From: Bondarzewia mesenterica
Lineage: Eukaryota > Basidiomycota > Agaricomycetes > Russulales > Bondarzewiaceae
DNA: 64,000 nt
Direction: 5' to 3'
NCBI GenBank assembly: GCA_004802705.1
Contig: SGPL01000084.1
Span: 1-64,000 of the forward strand
Of this stretch, positions 35,089 to 46,099 are shown one piece after another. Position 1 is the first letter of the stretch. Each line of letters begins with the position of its first letter. Under the pieces are notes generated by a model. The model was not told the origin of the DNA and ran no database searches. It saw only the letters and a program-made list of their open reading frames with translations. The position numbers and the translations under genes are program-made.

Positions 35089-37329
35089 TCAGTCATCGTG
35101 CACAGTCTCGCGAACGAGCGCCGCCGTTTTCTCCGACCTTGGTTTGATGATACACTCGAAAGGCAAAGGGGAACTGAAAAGCATCTGATATTAGTATTCT
35201 TCGGCGAAACGGATGTGAAACTTCACGAAGCGTCAACTTACACTAGCAAGTCAGCAGTTGTCTTAAGTTCCATTTGAACGGGCTTTCCAGCTTCGTCGAG
35301 TGGGGGAGCAATGGTGAATGCGTAGAGCACCGAAGCCACCACGCTATACATCGAATTGTCGCTCAAGAAACGGCCGGGACAGATCCTGGGTTTGCATATC
35401 AGCCATGAGGGTGGGAGAGGTCTCCACGACGCAACTCACCTCCTACCATACCCAAAGGCAGCCTCTGGATCGGGGACTTCGGGGTTCAGCTTTCCGTCCT
35501 CTGTCAAGAATCTTTCGGGTTTGAAAGCCATAGGATCAGGGTATTGCTCCGGATCGTGTAAGATCGCCCTTGAGAAATGATGATGAGGGCGCGGATCCGT
35601 CGAGAGCAAGGGTTCGAGACATACCAAGCGTTTCCCATAACAATAGAGCCCTTGGGAATGAAATAGCCATTGTAAACGTCGTCAGCGGTGGAACAATGAG
35701 GGATTCCTGAAAAGTCAGAGTCAGAGTCTCCGTCACGGTAACCGATGGTTATGCCGCAGTGTTTCTTACCTATAGACGCCACGGGGATCCATCTCATAGT
35801 CTCTTTAACAACGGCGCAGATGTACGGCAAATGCTGACGATCGCCAAATTCTGGGAGGCGATCAGGCCCAACAACACGATCAAGCTCTTCCTGAGCCCGT
35901 TTCTGAACATCCGGAAACATGCACATGGCTATGAAGAAAAATTGTGTTGCTGAGACAGTCTGCAAGAATAAAGTCAAATAACAGCGTGATATCACACTGA
36001 GACCAAGCTCACAGTATCCGCACCCCCTATGAAGCGATGATCAGCGGCGTGCGAGAGACAACAACGGGAAACAGAACTTTACCTGCATACGCCAGAGCAG
36101 CAGCCTCTTTGGCGACTGCCTCCTCCTGAGATCGTTTGGCATCATCTTCTGGAAACTGTTCCATGATCGTGGTAGCGAAGCAAGGCCTCGCAGTCCCGCT
36201 ATCCTGAGTTGGTCGAAGATATCAGCAGATGCTAACGACATAGCGAACAACACGCTCACAAGATTGCTCTTCACGGCATCCCAGGGCTTGTTCAAGAACT
36301 CATCCCCCCATTCCTTCCAAACTGTGGCCTTGCGCTTGAATCCGGCACCTACCAGACCGATAATTCACTGTGTTCCTCGCAAGAAATAGGTGCATCCCGG
36401 ACTTACTTGGAAACCATTCTGGGACATACTTCACTGGAACAAGCAGTCAGATTTGCGTCCCAAACGAAAATGGTTGGTTTACCACATACAGATTGGTAAG
36501 AAATCCACCCAATACGCTCCTGGAATAGACGCTCCCGAGATGCTCCCCACTACGCGTTCCGCATTCGTCACATAGCTGTCTTCTGGACTGGTCACTTTCA
36601 GCCCATACGTTGCATCAAGGATAGTAGCACCAAATAATCTTTGGAAGCGACATTCAGCCTTGGCAAGATGATGCTAAGGAAGATACTTACAGGCGGCAGT
36701 GGCTCAGGAAGTCTTTGGGGGTGTCGAGTAGACGACGGAGCAAAGCTCGCGACTCCCGTAGCTGGATGGGGCAAATCTTGTGGACCTCTCGCTGCTGGAA
36801 GTACGAGTGAAAGGCCTGTCTGTGTTGTCTCCAGGCCTCGCCGTAGGGCATGAAGGCGAAGCTCCACGTATAACCCATCCTGAGAAACAGAGCTTCAGTA
36901 TGCATGAGACATTGAGATGCATACAGACGGCACTTGCAAGTCTTGGACCATGGGCATGGAAACCCGGGATGAGTATTTCGTAGAGCGCTGGTCGAATATC
37001 TCACTAGCCTTCTTGGCAGAACTGATTACAACGATACGCTGGCCCAAGATACTGAGGGATATGATGTCACCTGTGCTATATCATCAGACGATGCATCAAA
37101 ATCGAGAGAGTGTCGAGGCGAACTCACCGTGTTCTCTGGACCATTCAGCGAATTTAAGCCATGGACGCTGAACAGGTATTTCGAGCGCGTTGCCGAGTAC
37201 CAGTCGTCCCTTAGGTCCTGGTGGATATGGGAGACCGTTGGGATTGCGCGACTGCTTCTCAAAGTAGTTCCACGCCCAGAGAGCCGCCACTGGCAGCAGG
37301 AGAGCGATTGCAACGTTGCTGAAGACCAT
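35089..37329 (-). CDS. Cytochrome P450 monooxygenase, about 13 exons
   Basis: The start at 37329 (MVFSNVAIALLLPVAALWAW) gives a membrane anchor and a Pro-rich hinge (GLPYPPGPKG). In order come GDIISLSILGQRIVV, a C-helix WRQHRQAFHSYF, GATILDATYG, an I-helix fragment GGADTVSAT split by an intron, the ExxR motif in VKETMR, a PERF-type segment (MAFKPERF) and the haem loop FGYGRR|ICPGRF with the Cys ligand, across an intron. The protein ends KTAALVRETVHDD at 35089. About twelve short introns with GT/AG ends join in phase and no stop breaks the model. It resembles the large Agaricomycete P450 clans with OrdA-like members. The substrate is not inferable. Membrane-bound (ER) by its anchor. An acyltransferase-like fragment lies head-to-head about 0.8 kb away. 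Confidence 0.85.
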
Positions 37330-38124
37330 GATATGGCTCAGCGATAGCTGGTGTTATTTTTAAGAGCTATGTCTGCGAGCCGCCTATGAGTATCTGTTTG
37401 TTGGCCATTCACTCATCAGAAGTGCTTACCAGGCTTGCGTGATATCAACGTAGAGAATCTGATGCAGACTTACCCCACTACCGGAAAGGAGGAAAGCCGC
37501 CGGGCCCCATGTTACGAACGAAGCTTTTTATGCGCACTTCCTTCGCTTGCGGCCACGCGATAGACAGACTTAGACAGGGTAAATATCTTAAGATACTTAC
37601 ATGCTCGCAAGGCGGCCCCGGTGGGAAGAAAGTGGTACCTATTAACAAGCCGCTATAACATAAGGGGATACGCTTTATCAGGTTCGATCTTGCAGCATTT
37701 GAAATGTCTCAGTCTCAGTCATTTCGCAACTCATTGCAGCTCTCTGCGCCGCGGCACTATGTGCTGGATTGTAGTCCTCATTCTGCCCATTTGCAAAATT
37801 TGGTTCAAATCTCATTCGAAACTTTACTTTCTGCTGAGGGTTGCTCAATCCGGACCATCACCTCAAGGCTGTCTCTCGCAGCTAACTTAGAATCTAGATC
37901 CTCCGAATCTCGGGCAAAAAAGAGACCTGTACACGTAAATTGTATGTCAACTTACTCACTTCTGCCGCGGTTGCCAACCAGGCTCTACTATTTTACTTTA
38001 TCTCGATTGTCGAATTCCAGGCAAGTATTTATACCATGAAAAAGGTGGCCCGTTATACCAGACGTTGTGAGGCTACACCCGAACAAGTGTCTTTCATCTG
38101 ATACCCCCAGATATCACTGCTGCA
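37330..38124. promoter_or_regulatory. Shared upstream region of the P450 and the acyltransferase-like fragment
   Basis: This 0.8 kb region lies between divergent starts at 37329 and 38125. It contains no open frame with support. No specific operator or TATA box could be assigned with confidence. Confidence 0.3.
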
Positions 38125-39110
38125 ATGTCTACCGATCCTCGACGCTACTCTTCCACCGATGGCGGCAAGACATGGACTCGCGAACTATATGGGCTCGAGG
38201 CGAATCTTTGCAGCATGGCGTACGTTTCCGCCATACATCTCAGTTGCCGAGGCACTGACAAGATCTGTTCAGGATACTTAATGACGGTTTTGGGTTCTTC
38301 TCTACGACACTTAAGGTGTCTTTCCCCAAGTCTCTGACTGCAGCCGATCTCGATGAACCTCCACCACCTCCGTCCTGGCTATCGAAGGCCAGACCGTGAG
38401 GATCGATATTCGCGTGTAAGACCCGAGGGTCTTCAACATCTTCTCTGGTACCAGGGTACGTTCCTTCATCNAGCTCGATCCTCTCAAACCCTGTACAGAG
38501 ATACCGATGCGATTCATTCACGCCCTCGTTTAGGGAAAAAAAAGTCCCTCCAAAGGTACTGCACAGACCAACCTGCCCGAAAGTTCAAGATCCTCCCTTT
38601 AAACCCAACCAGCACGTCAGCATTCTCACTGTCAAGAATCCCCGCGACCAATCGATCGAATACGCGAGCACCATGCCAGCCACGATTTTTTTACTCTGAA
38701 AAACGGCACAGCGTCCTCCACCGTCAGTGCCCGTGGTTTGGACTCGACAGCAGTTGCGTTGAGAAGCCGTTTTGTGGGGGCGTTGTCCGGGAGCCTCAGA
38801 GCTGCGATCGCATTCACCAAAATTCCGCATTGAATTGGAGTCAGCTTGGTCCGTCGGGCGCTGAAGTTCCTACCTGAAGACGATCGGCCGTCGTGCCAGT
38901 CGGTCAATCTCAGAAGACGCACTCGGTCGGCACTGCTTGGCTGTCCTCCGAAGGGCCAGTCGGTACATCTCATACCACTCGGCTTCATATTGAATTGGAA
39001 GACGCTCTCCGCGACATCGGCCTTCTTCTGGCCGGTAAGCATAAAGCATAAACGGGGGAGGGCGGGAAATTTGTCATGATGGGCGTCGCCAACAGGCAGC
39101 AATATGAAGG
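38125..39110 (+). pseudogene. Acyltransferase/condensation-like gene, 5' part readable, rest decayed
   Basis: Exon 1 (38125-38219, MSTDPRRYSSTDGGKTWTRE) joins by a GTACGT...TTCAG intron to exon 2 at 38273, giving a continuous 73-residue start. It ends LKVSFPKSLTAADLDEPPPP. The 'ELYGLE ... STTLKVSFP' layout resembles N-termini of fungal BAHD/condensation-fold acyltransferase proteins; that is inference from memory of the family. Beyond 38400, fragments such as QHVSILTVKNPRDQSIEYAS and SRFVGALSGSLRAAIAFTKI lie in different frames with stops between them and one N at 38471. The gene is therefore probably decayed. Confidence 0.4.
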
Positions 39111-40011
39111 GGTCGCGTCTCGGCTTAGCTGAATGTTCAGGGAAACGGAGGGTTGGAGAACAGCATGGATGGAAACCAATGAAGCGGCTATGAGACTATT
39201 TCTTTCTTTTTTTTTGAATTCAGATTTGTTGTACCACAGGGTCAGAGAACCCTACGTCAGACGTATACAGAACGTTGTGCGAAACTGATCCGTGTCGCCC
39301 GCCTTGAACCGCGTGAGGTGGGACGAGAAAAGAAGAGACTGTATTTCCCAAAAGCAATAGCGTCAGGATGTTTGAGGGGAGACTGACGACGTTGACGGAC
39401 CCTTCATCGGGATGTCGCATCGAGAAAGTTGTAAAATCGAGGACACTTTCTGTAGGGACGTCATAGACTGGATTGTATGCGCTCAAAGGCAATTCGACAC
39501 CCTGAAAGTTCAATCAGGTCGAGCTTCCCACCCCACAGATCCTGCTGTGAATGTCAACGAAAATTCAAATCGCACGTCCAGTTTGCATGAAAGAACGTCA
39601 AAAAAAGATGGCTCTCAAAAAGACACCCATCGAGCTATATTGCCTGTTCCTTGGGGATTTTATATGGTGAGCGGAGAATAGGAAGATTGGTCTGGGGCCC
39701 AGAATCAATCGCGCGAAACATGATTCCGAGCGTCGATGGCAGGCTTACACCGCTGGGATTGCGAGGGAGCGTCAAAACATGGTGAATGCATGATACGGAA
39801 TGAAATGCACACGAGTGACGATGCTGATATCGGTGGTATGCGGTAGGACCGAGTCGAGAGGGTAAAAAAAAAAAGGTCGGCATTGATGCGCGAAGATGGA
39901 TGGACGGATGGAAGGGGTTGACACTGCTCGATCGATCCCGCAAACAAAAGTCAAGTCCAAGATCCCACCGCCAAGACCGCCGATCCGACGGACCTCGCCT
40001 TATCGTCCTGC
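39111..40011. other. Intergenic, no supported gene
   Basis: Short open frames only. A T10 run sits near 39209 and an A11 run near 39866. Confidence 0.4.
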
Positions 40012-41492
40012 TCAAGACGCGCGTGAGATCGTCTTCCGTGTCGAGCACGCGTGGGATGTGAAGGGGACGAGCTCGACGGACGGGAAACTAAAGTGCGTGT
40101 ACTCATGCGCGACGTGACTCGACTGGGTGATCAGGCGGTACTTCCGTATCTCGTCGGCCTCGGTTGGTGCGTGCTTGAACCGGTCTGCGAAGAACGCGCA
40201 GACGCGCGGGGATCGGTCGGGTCGCCTGTGAGATCCTAGGTGCATACCGTATTGGGAACCACGCGGGGAAGGAGGGCGGGGATGGAGGGCGGGGATGGAG
40301 GATGGAAGGGCGCACGCATGGGGAATGATTTGATGGGTGTTCGAAGGCCGGATTTTGAGCTTCAAGGCGTCGGTGTGGGTGAAGACGACGATCTGCCATC
40401 GCTAGTGTGTTGGGAGATGTGGGCCGTGAAATGGATCGGACGTGCTTGCCAGGTTCGCCCCGTAGTTGAACTTGAACCACGTCGACGGACCGATTCTTCC
40501 CAGAACTTCACGGCACGTTCCATCGCGTTCGTGGTCTACGCGTGATCTCTTCAGCGCGATGTCATATCGACGGCGGCGATCGACGCACACCCTCCTCTTC
40601 CTCTTCCGGAGACGGACGTTCGTCATGTGCGCCGACGGTCACCACGAACAGGATACACTCGACCTCTTGAAATTAATGGAACCACTTCCGACGCGGTGTC
40701 GTGTCCTGGGAAGCGACATCCACCAGGACCATCTCGGGGATCTGCGGGGACGACGGGAGCGGGAAGATGGTCCGTGCGCGCTTGACAGCGGAGGATGTCT
40801 TCGTGTGTTGGGACGTGAGAAGAGACGATGGGAGTCGGAGAGGAAGTACGATGGACTGAATGGCCCGGATTTGTGGTCTTTTTGTATTTAAGAAACGAAA
40901 GAAATGGGGACGGAGTGCGAGGTGCTCACTTTTGAGTGGAGAACTCCCTTGCACGCGCGAGTTTGGGTGCGCAGTCGCTGCTCGCACGGTCTCGGCATCC
41001 CGCAGCGTCGGAATGGACGTGCATGTATCCGGTGAAGGACATGGACATGATTCCGCGTCGCGGTCATCGACGGAGATCTGGATGATGGATGATGGTCTGT
41101 GCGGCTTCTTTGGCGATTTCCGCGGGAATGGGAGAGGGGCCCGAGTCGTCCGTGGGTCGGAAGGCTTGGAGTTCGTCGTGAGAGGGGGGGGAGGTGCGCG
41201 AGACGCAGGCGCTGTGGCGGGGAAAGGACAGCAGCAGCCGTCATGGGGATGGGACGTTGAGTCGCACATGAATTGCGTTCGCGATGGTCGAGTTTTCCGA
41301 GTCAGGGGTGCCTAACAGCAATATTTGAGACGAGATATGAGATGAGGGTGGGCTGTGGGATGAGGAGAACGATTGCGACTCAAACGGTGGCGGAAGGGTG
41401 CGTCCTGAGGTTGCGTCTGGCCTAGGAAGAATCAATACATGCATATATTCAACCGCCACTATGCAGCGAGATGTGACCGGGTTGACTAGCAT
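40012..41492 (-). pseudogene. Heterotrimeric G-protein alpha subunit, decayed copy
   Basis: Minus-strand landmarks of G-alpha appear in order but in shifting frames. The first is a P-loop remnant QILLLGTPDSENST (41286-41329), where the family has GxGESGKST, so the invariant Lys is lost. Next are a switch I PTHEDILRCQARTDH (40768-40813) and a switch II EMVLVDVASQDTTPRRKWFH (40676-40735) in place of VDVGGQRxERKKW. An in-frame TAA at 40673-40675 occupies the Tyr/Cys of H[YC]F, and FQEVECILFVVTVGAHDE follows. A weaker C-terminal trace (CAFFADRFKHAP ... HEYTHF) lies at about 40080-40200. Loss of the Lys, the TAA and the frame changes make it non-functional. Fungal G-alpha proteins transmit pheromone and nutrient receptor signals at the plasma membrane. 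Confidence 0.65.
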
Positions 41493-42263
41493 GTACTCAC
41501 CTCAAGACGCCGGCGCATCGCTTCTGGATCCTCGAATGCGGTGGTCGCCGCTGACCGTCCTGCGTGCACCCGAGAGGCAGGATACGCGCGCGGCCATCGT
41601 GCGTCCGCTTCAAGGCAAGGGCGTACGTGTCGTCCGTGCGAGGTCAGGTTAAAGTGTATTTTGATGGTGGTCGTGCGATGGGGGAGTCATTTGAGCGCTC
41701 AGCATCAAATAAGTAAGTGTAGTAGTGCCCTGTAGTAGTGCCTGTGCTCAGTGCTGTGTGCTGTCGGTGAATGATGGGATCATGGGATAGAGACGCGAGC
41801 GAGTCGTTGGGTGATTTCAAGAGTGGGATGCCTGCGAGGCGTGCAGGACTGGCAGGATGAGGAAACCCGAGAAACTCGAGCAGTACGATCAAGAAGACAT
41901 CCCATTCGTTGTCAACTGGGCTACAGGAGGCTAGCGCTCTTACAGAAAATGACGAGATTTATTCGACCTGTGATGGTGCACCGCTGGTAAGTAACCGAGA
42001 GCTGTCCGATGACAGTCCATCATATCATGTAACTGGAGACCAGTAGGTGGTCGCACGTGTATGAGCGTACGTTGCTTAGATTCCGAGAGATGCGCGAACG
42101 GATTTAGAACGGTTGGACGTGTAAAAGTAATCTGGGTTCATCGATGTGCAAGAGAGAGGGAGACTGCGGATGGAAGCTGTGTCGGGCACGGCTAACACCG
42201 CCAACAGCTTGGAAACAAATCAGAAATAAATACTGTGTCCCTTGGCCAGAGAAAGAACCCAGC
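41493..42263. other. Intergenic upstream of the Sel1-repeat gene
   Basis: The minus-strand 5' part of the G-alpha relic may extend here, but no start could be assigned. The segment just before 42264 is the probable promoter of the plus-strand gene. Confidence 0.35.
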
Positions 42264-44429
42264 ATGTCCGTCAACCCGCTTCCCGTCCCCCCTCGTCCCC
42301 AAGACCTCTACNACGACGTCCCCCACCCTCCCCCGATCCCGCCTCTGCCGGCTGACTTCAAGTACGANCAAGACCCGTACGTCTCCGCCCCGCACCTGGA
42401 AGACCCGCTCGTCGCGCCTCGCCCACACAAAATCACACCCGACGTGCCCGCAGACGTGCGTCGGATGCAATCCATGTGTTGGCCGTCCACTGACGCTTCC
42501 TTTTGATCAGATGGCGCGCAACCTCGACAACGAGGTCTCGCTCGCACTGCCACGCCCGACTTCTGACTATCACCGACTGCCCTCTCCCGCACCGCCGCCA
42601 CCTGCCGCACACGTAAACCACAACCCCGGCTTCGCCTTTTCCGTTCCAGCCCAGGGCCGCGCCGCTTCGCCTCTCCCACCGCCCCAGGGCTCCTCTTGGT
42701 CTCCTTGGAACATTTCCCAGTCCTCTCCTCCTCCCCAACCAACTCAATCGCACCCATCGCCTCCCATGGCCGGCTACGATTCCCTCCCAGCCTCCATGGG
42801 ATCGCTCTCGATCAACCATCCTCCTCAACGTCGACCCACTGACGGCCCCCAATCGCTCACAGCACCCCTCCCCACCGTCGCCTCTCTCTCCGCCGCCCTC
42901 TCTGCCGTCCAAAACCCCGCAGGCGACCCCGCTTCCAAACTCTCCTGGTGTCGCGACGTCCTCTCCCTAGTCGATCGCATCCAATCCTCCACCAACCCTG
43001 CCAGCGCCGCCTCCGACGCCCCGCCCGTCCGGCCCCGTCCACCTCCCCGATCAAGCCCTCAACGCCCTCGTCCAAGTCGCCGTCCCNCTCGTCGTCCAGC
43101 TCGCCAACCCNCAACCGCCCCCAGCCCAGCTCCCACCCTACGTCGCCGAAGCGATCTACCATCGCGCCAACTTTGCCGCGACGGGCGCCTTTCCCCAGTT
43201 CGTCCAGCTCAACCCGCGCACCGCCTTTCGTGACTATGAGCGTGCCGCCCGCGCCGGCCTCTACGCGGGCTGGTTCAAACTCGGACGCGACTATGAGAAC
43301 TTCGGCGACATCGCCCACGCCAGGGACTGCTTCGAGCGGGGCGTCAAGTACAACAACGAGAGCTGCCTCTACGTGCGTCGTCGTCCGCTGTTTGTTGTTC
43401 ACCGCTGACCCGACTCGAACGCAGCGCATGGGCATGGCACACCTGATGGGCCAGCTCGGCCTCCCCGCCAACCCCGAAGCCGCCCTTCCCTTCCTTCAAC
43501 GTGCCNCGACCCTCGCGACCGTCGAAGTCCCCCAACCCGCNTACGTCTACGGCCTGCTCCTCCTCTCCGAGTTCTCCCACGTCACCATCCCGCCCCACCT
43601 CTTCACGCCCTACCNNCCCCCCGGGCNGCACCCGCGAGGGCGAAGCCCGCCGCCACCTCGAACGCGCCGCGTACCTCAACTTCGCGCCCGCNCAGTACAA
43701 GCTGGGGCACGCGTACGAGTTTGCGCAGCCGCCGTTCCCGTTCGACGCGCTCCTCAGCGTGCAGTACTACTCGCTCGCCAGCCAGCAGGGCGAGATCGAG
43801 GCGGACATGGCGCTCAGCAAGTGGTTCTTGTGCGGCGCCGAAGGGAGCTTCGACAAGGACGAGGCGCTGGCGTTCACGTTTTGCGGAAAAGGCGGCCAGG
43901 AAGGGCCTCCCGAGCGCGGAGTTTGCCATGGGGTATTACATGGAGGTCGGCGTGGGCGGATCCAAGGACCTCGACGCGGCGAGAAAGTGGTACACCCGGG
44001 TCTGTCTTTTTTGTTTCGTTTTTGGGTCGTCCTGTCATCCGGCACGTCCACTGACGTCGTTTTGCAGGCCGCGCAGCACGGCAACGCCGACGCGACGGAA
44101 CGTCTGAGCGCGCTCGACCAAGCGCAAGCGCTCTCCCGCCAGGAACANGACACCCTCACCGAGACGACCCTCGTCNGCAAACGCACNCAGGCNAAACAGC
44201 GCTCTGACGCGCGCGGCGGCAGATCCTCGATGCACGGCGACGGCTCCCAGATCGTGGCCAACATCCACAAGAACTCCCTCGCACAGCGTCCCGCACAGAG
44301 AATGAACCCCGCGCCCGTGCCCACCTCGGGAGCACCTCCGCGCCCACATCCGTCCCGCCATCATCACCGCGCCGCATCGAGATGGTCCCCATGGTGCAGT
44401 TCGTGGATATTGCAGACAGCCGTGTGTAG
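42264..44429 (+). CDS. Sel1-repeat chitin synthase regulator (Skt5/Chs4-type)
   Basis: The start at 42264 encodes a Pro-rich N-terminus (MSVNPLPVPPRPQDLY). Introns follow at about 42456-42511, 43373-43424 and 44000-44067. The conserved core is a row of Sel1-like repeats: YVAEAIYHRANFAATGAFPQ, FRDYERAARAGLYAGWFKLG, RMGMAHLMGQLGLPANPEAA, HLERAAYLNFAPAQYKLGHA, ALLSVQYYSLASQQGE and EFAMGYYMEVGVGGSKD. Such proteins activate class IV chitin synthase at the membrane. The C-terminus most sensibly ends SPRRIEMVPMVQFVDIADSR at the TAG 44427. The raw sequence has one-base frame breaks near 43030, at 43884-43887 (extra T) and near 44328, plus a dozen Ns, all in very GC-rich DNA. I judge the gene real and the breaks mostly sequence error. 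Confidence 0.75.
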
Positions 44430-44559
44430 GGGAGGGGGAGCAGGAGGGTCCTGAGGTTGTATTTAAGGCTCTGTCTTCAGAAATATAACCATTTATTCTA
44501 TTGGGTTTCACATTCATTGGTTGGTCATTTCTGAACTGTCCGACAAGTTCATTTCAACT

Positions 44560-44910
44560 TGCAACATCGTGAAATTCACCTTGTAAATAGACAAATGTAT
44601 GGAGTTAAATTCACCTCCATTAGCAGTTGAGAATCACCCCGGACGAGTAGTTAAAATCACCTGTCACACGGAAGGGATTGCCAACTGATTGCGAGGTGCG
44701 TTTCATCCGTTAAACAGTCTGCTTTTTGCTAAAATTGACCGGGTGAAACAGGACATTAAAAAGGCGAACTTCACCCGTTTCAAAGCAACTGTCATACAGG
44801 TGATATTCACAATTGTTGAGTGAAAGTAATCTATTTGATGGATTATGATTCCTCATATTCCGGGTGATCAGCCAGGTGATATTCACCCCTTTCGGACTAC
44901 ATAGTGACCT
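44560..44910. repeat. Dispersed ATTCACC/GGTGAA motif array
   Basis: About nine copies of (A)ATTCACC or its complement occur in roughly 340 bp. Examples are near 44573, 44609, 44633, 44657, 44740, 44772, 44800 and 44873-44890, several embedded in AGGTGATATTCAC. Spacing is irregular and orientation mixed. This could be the subterminal region of an unrecognised MITE or a cluster of protein-binding sites. Confidence 0.35.
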
Positions 44911-45315
44911 ACACAGAAGACAGTCGTTCTGTGTTAAGGAATAGGCCTTATCGCGGACGGCGTCCACTTTTTATATATAAAAGTGACCGGCACTACTTAG
45001 AATCGACATCATAGGAATCCTGTCAATGTGGATGCCATCGTGTCGACGTCGACGGCGGTCCCACTCCTCGTCGCACCCCGGGCCCCAGCGCGAACGACGT
45101 CTCGAACGGCAGCTTGACCTATGTACCGCCGAAGTTCTTGTCGCGAGATATTCTAGACCCATTCGGGCGGTCCACAGGTTGTCACGAAGCGTTTTTTGTA
45201 CCGTTCGTCCGACTCGACGCACATACATATTCAATATTGTACGCGCGTATGTGCTTGGACGATACGTTATCCGCCATCAACGTGAGCTCCGGTCTCATTC
45301 GTCTTGGACTGCATA

Positions 45316-45993
45316 CAGTGTAGGACCGTCAAAACGAACACCCCTATCAAAACGAACACCCTACAGTATTTCACTCGCTGCTTGCTTTTCTGTCCAGAAA
45401 AAAATATGACAATTGAGATAACAATACCAACTAAGACCTAGCCAAGAATTAGAGTGATCCATGAGGTATTGATATAGCTATCAACAGATATATGTCTGTT
45501 TTGAAACGACACTCATGCTAAGCACATCCTTCCCAAATTGGTTGCTTATGTGAGCTCTGTGGTCATGTGATAGTGTATTGATAGTGTGCCTTACAATCAA
45601 CAAAACCTGCATTCTATCACTGGTCTTTAGTTGCTGGGGTATTCAAAACAACATTGGAGGGAATGGGATGGGTTCAGATAATAATACAAAGGAGCCAGAC
45701 AGCAGTGTTGATGAGGAAGAGGACAATTAGGCATACATGTCTGATTATGTAAGTTGAACCACACACGGCTGCTGCGGCATGTGTTCGTTTTGGTGGGGTG
45801 TGCCACAACCTGCCACCCTCGCTCATTTTCTGAACACCTTACGCATCTATAGTTTTCTTACTGCATATCTTTTTTCTAGAATACTTTACATATGTATAAT
45901 TTGATTGTTCAAATTTTTTTCCCATTTTGAAGTGGAAGAAAATATTCTAGCCTGCTCACAAATTTGGGTGTTCGTTTTGACGGTCCTATACTG
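45316..45993. mobile_element. Tc1/mariner-type MITE with TA target duplication
   Basis: The ends are near-perfect 28-base inverted repeats starting CAGTRTAGGACCGTCAAAAC, followed by GAACACCC. They are flanked on both sides by TA (45314-45315 and 45994-45995). The CAGT terminus and TA duplication are typical of Tc1/mariner. The 678 bp interior is AT-rich and has no transposase frame, so the element is non-autonomous. A second copy of the motif TCAAAACGAACACCCT lies just inside the left TIR (about 45347-45362) and a related GTGTTCGTTTT near 45780. It sits about 0.1 kb upstream of ATG5. Confidence 0.85.
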
Positions 45994-46099
45994 TAAATGA
46001 TAACGGTCTTGAAATGAACGAAGCCTGTCTTACGCTAGGGTTAAGGTCATCTCTACATCTGAGGACACGAGCAAGGCAACATCAAAGTCCGCAACAACA

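Noticed and set aside
38632..39102. Minus-strand open frame of 156 codons
   Set aside because: It lies opposite decayed plus-strand acyltransferase-like pieces and matches no family. It is treated as a shadow frame.
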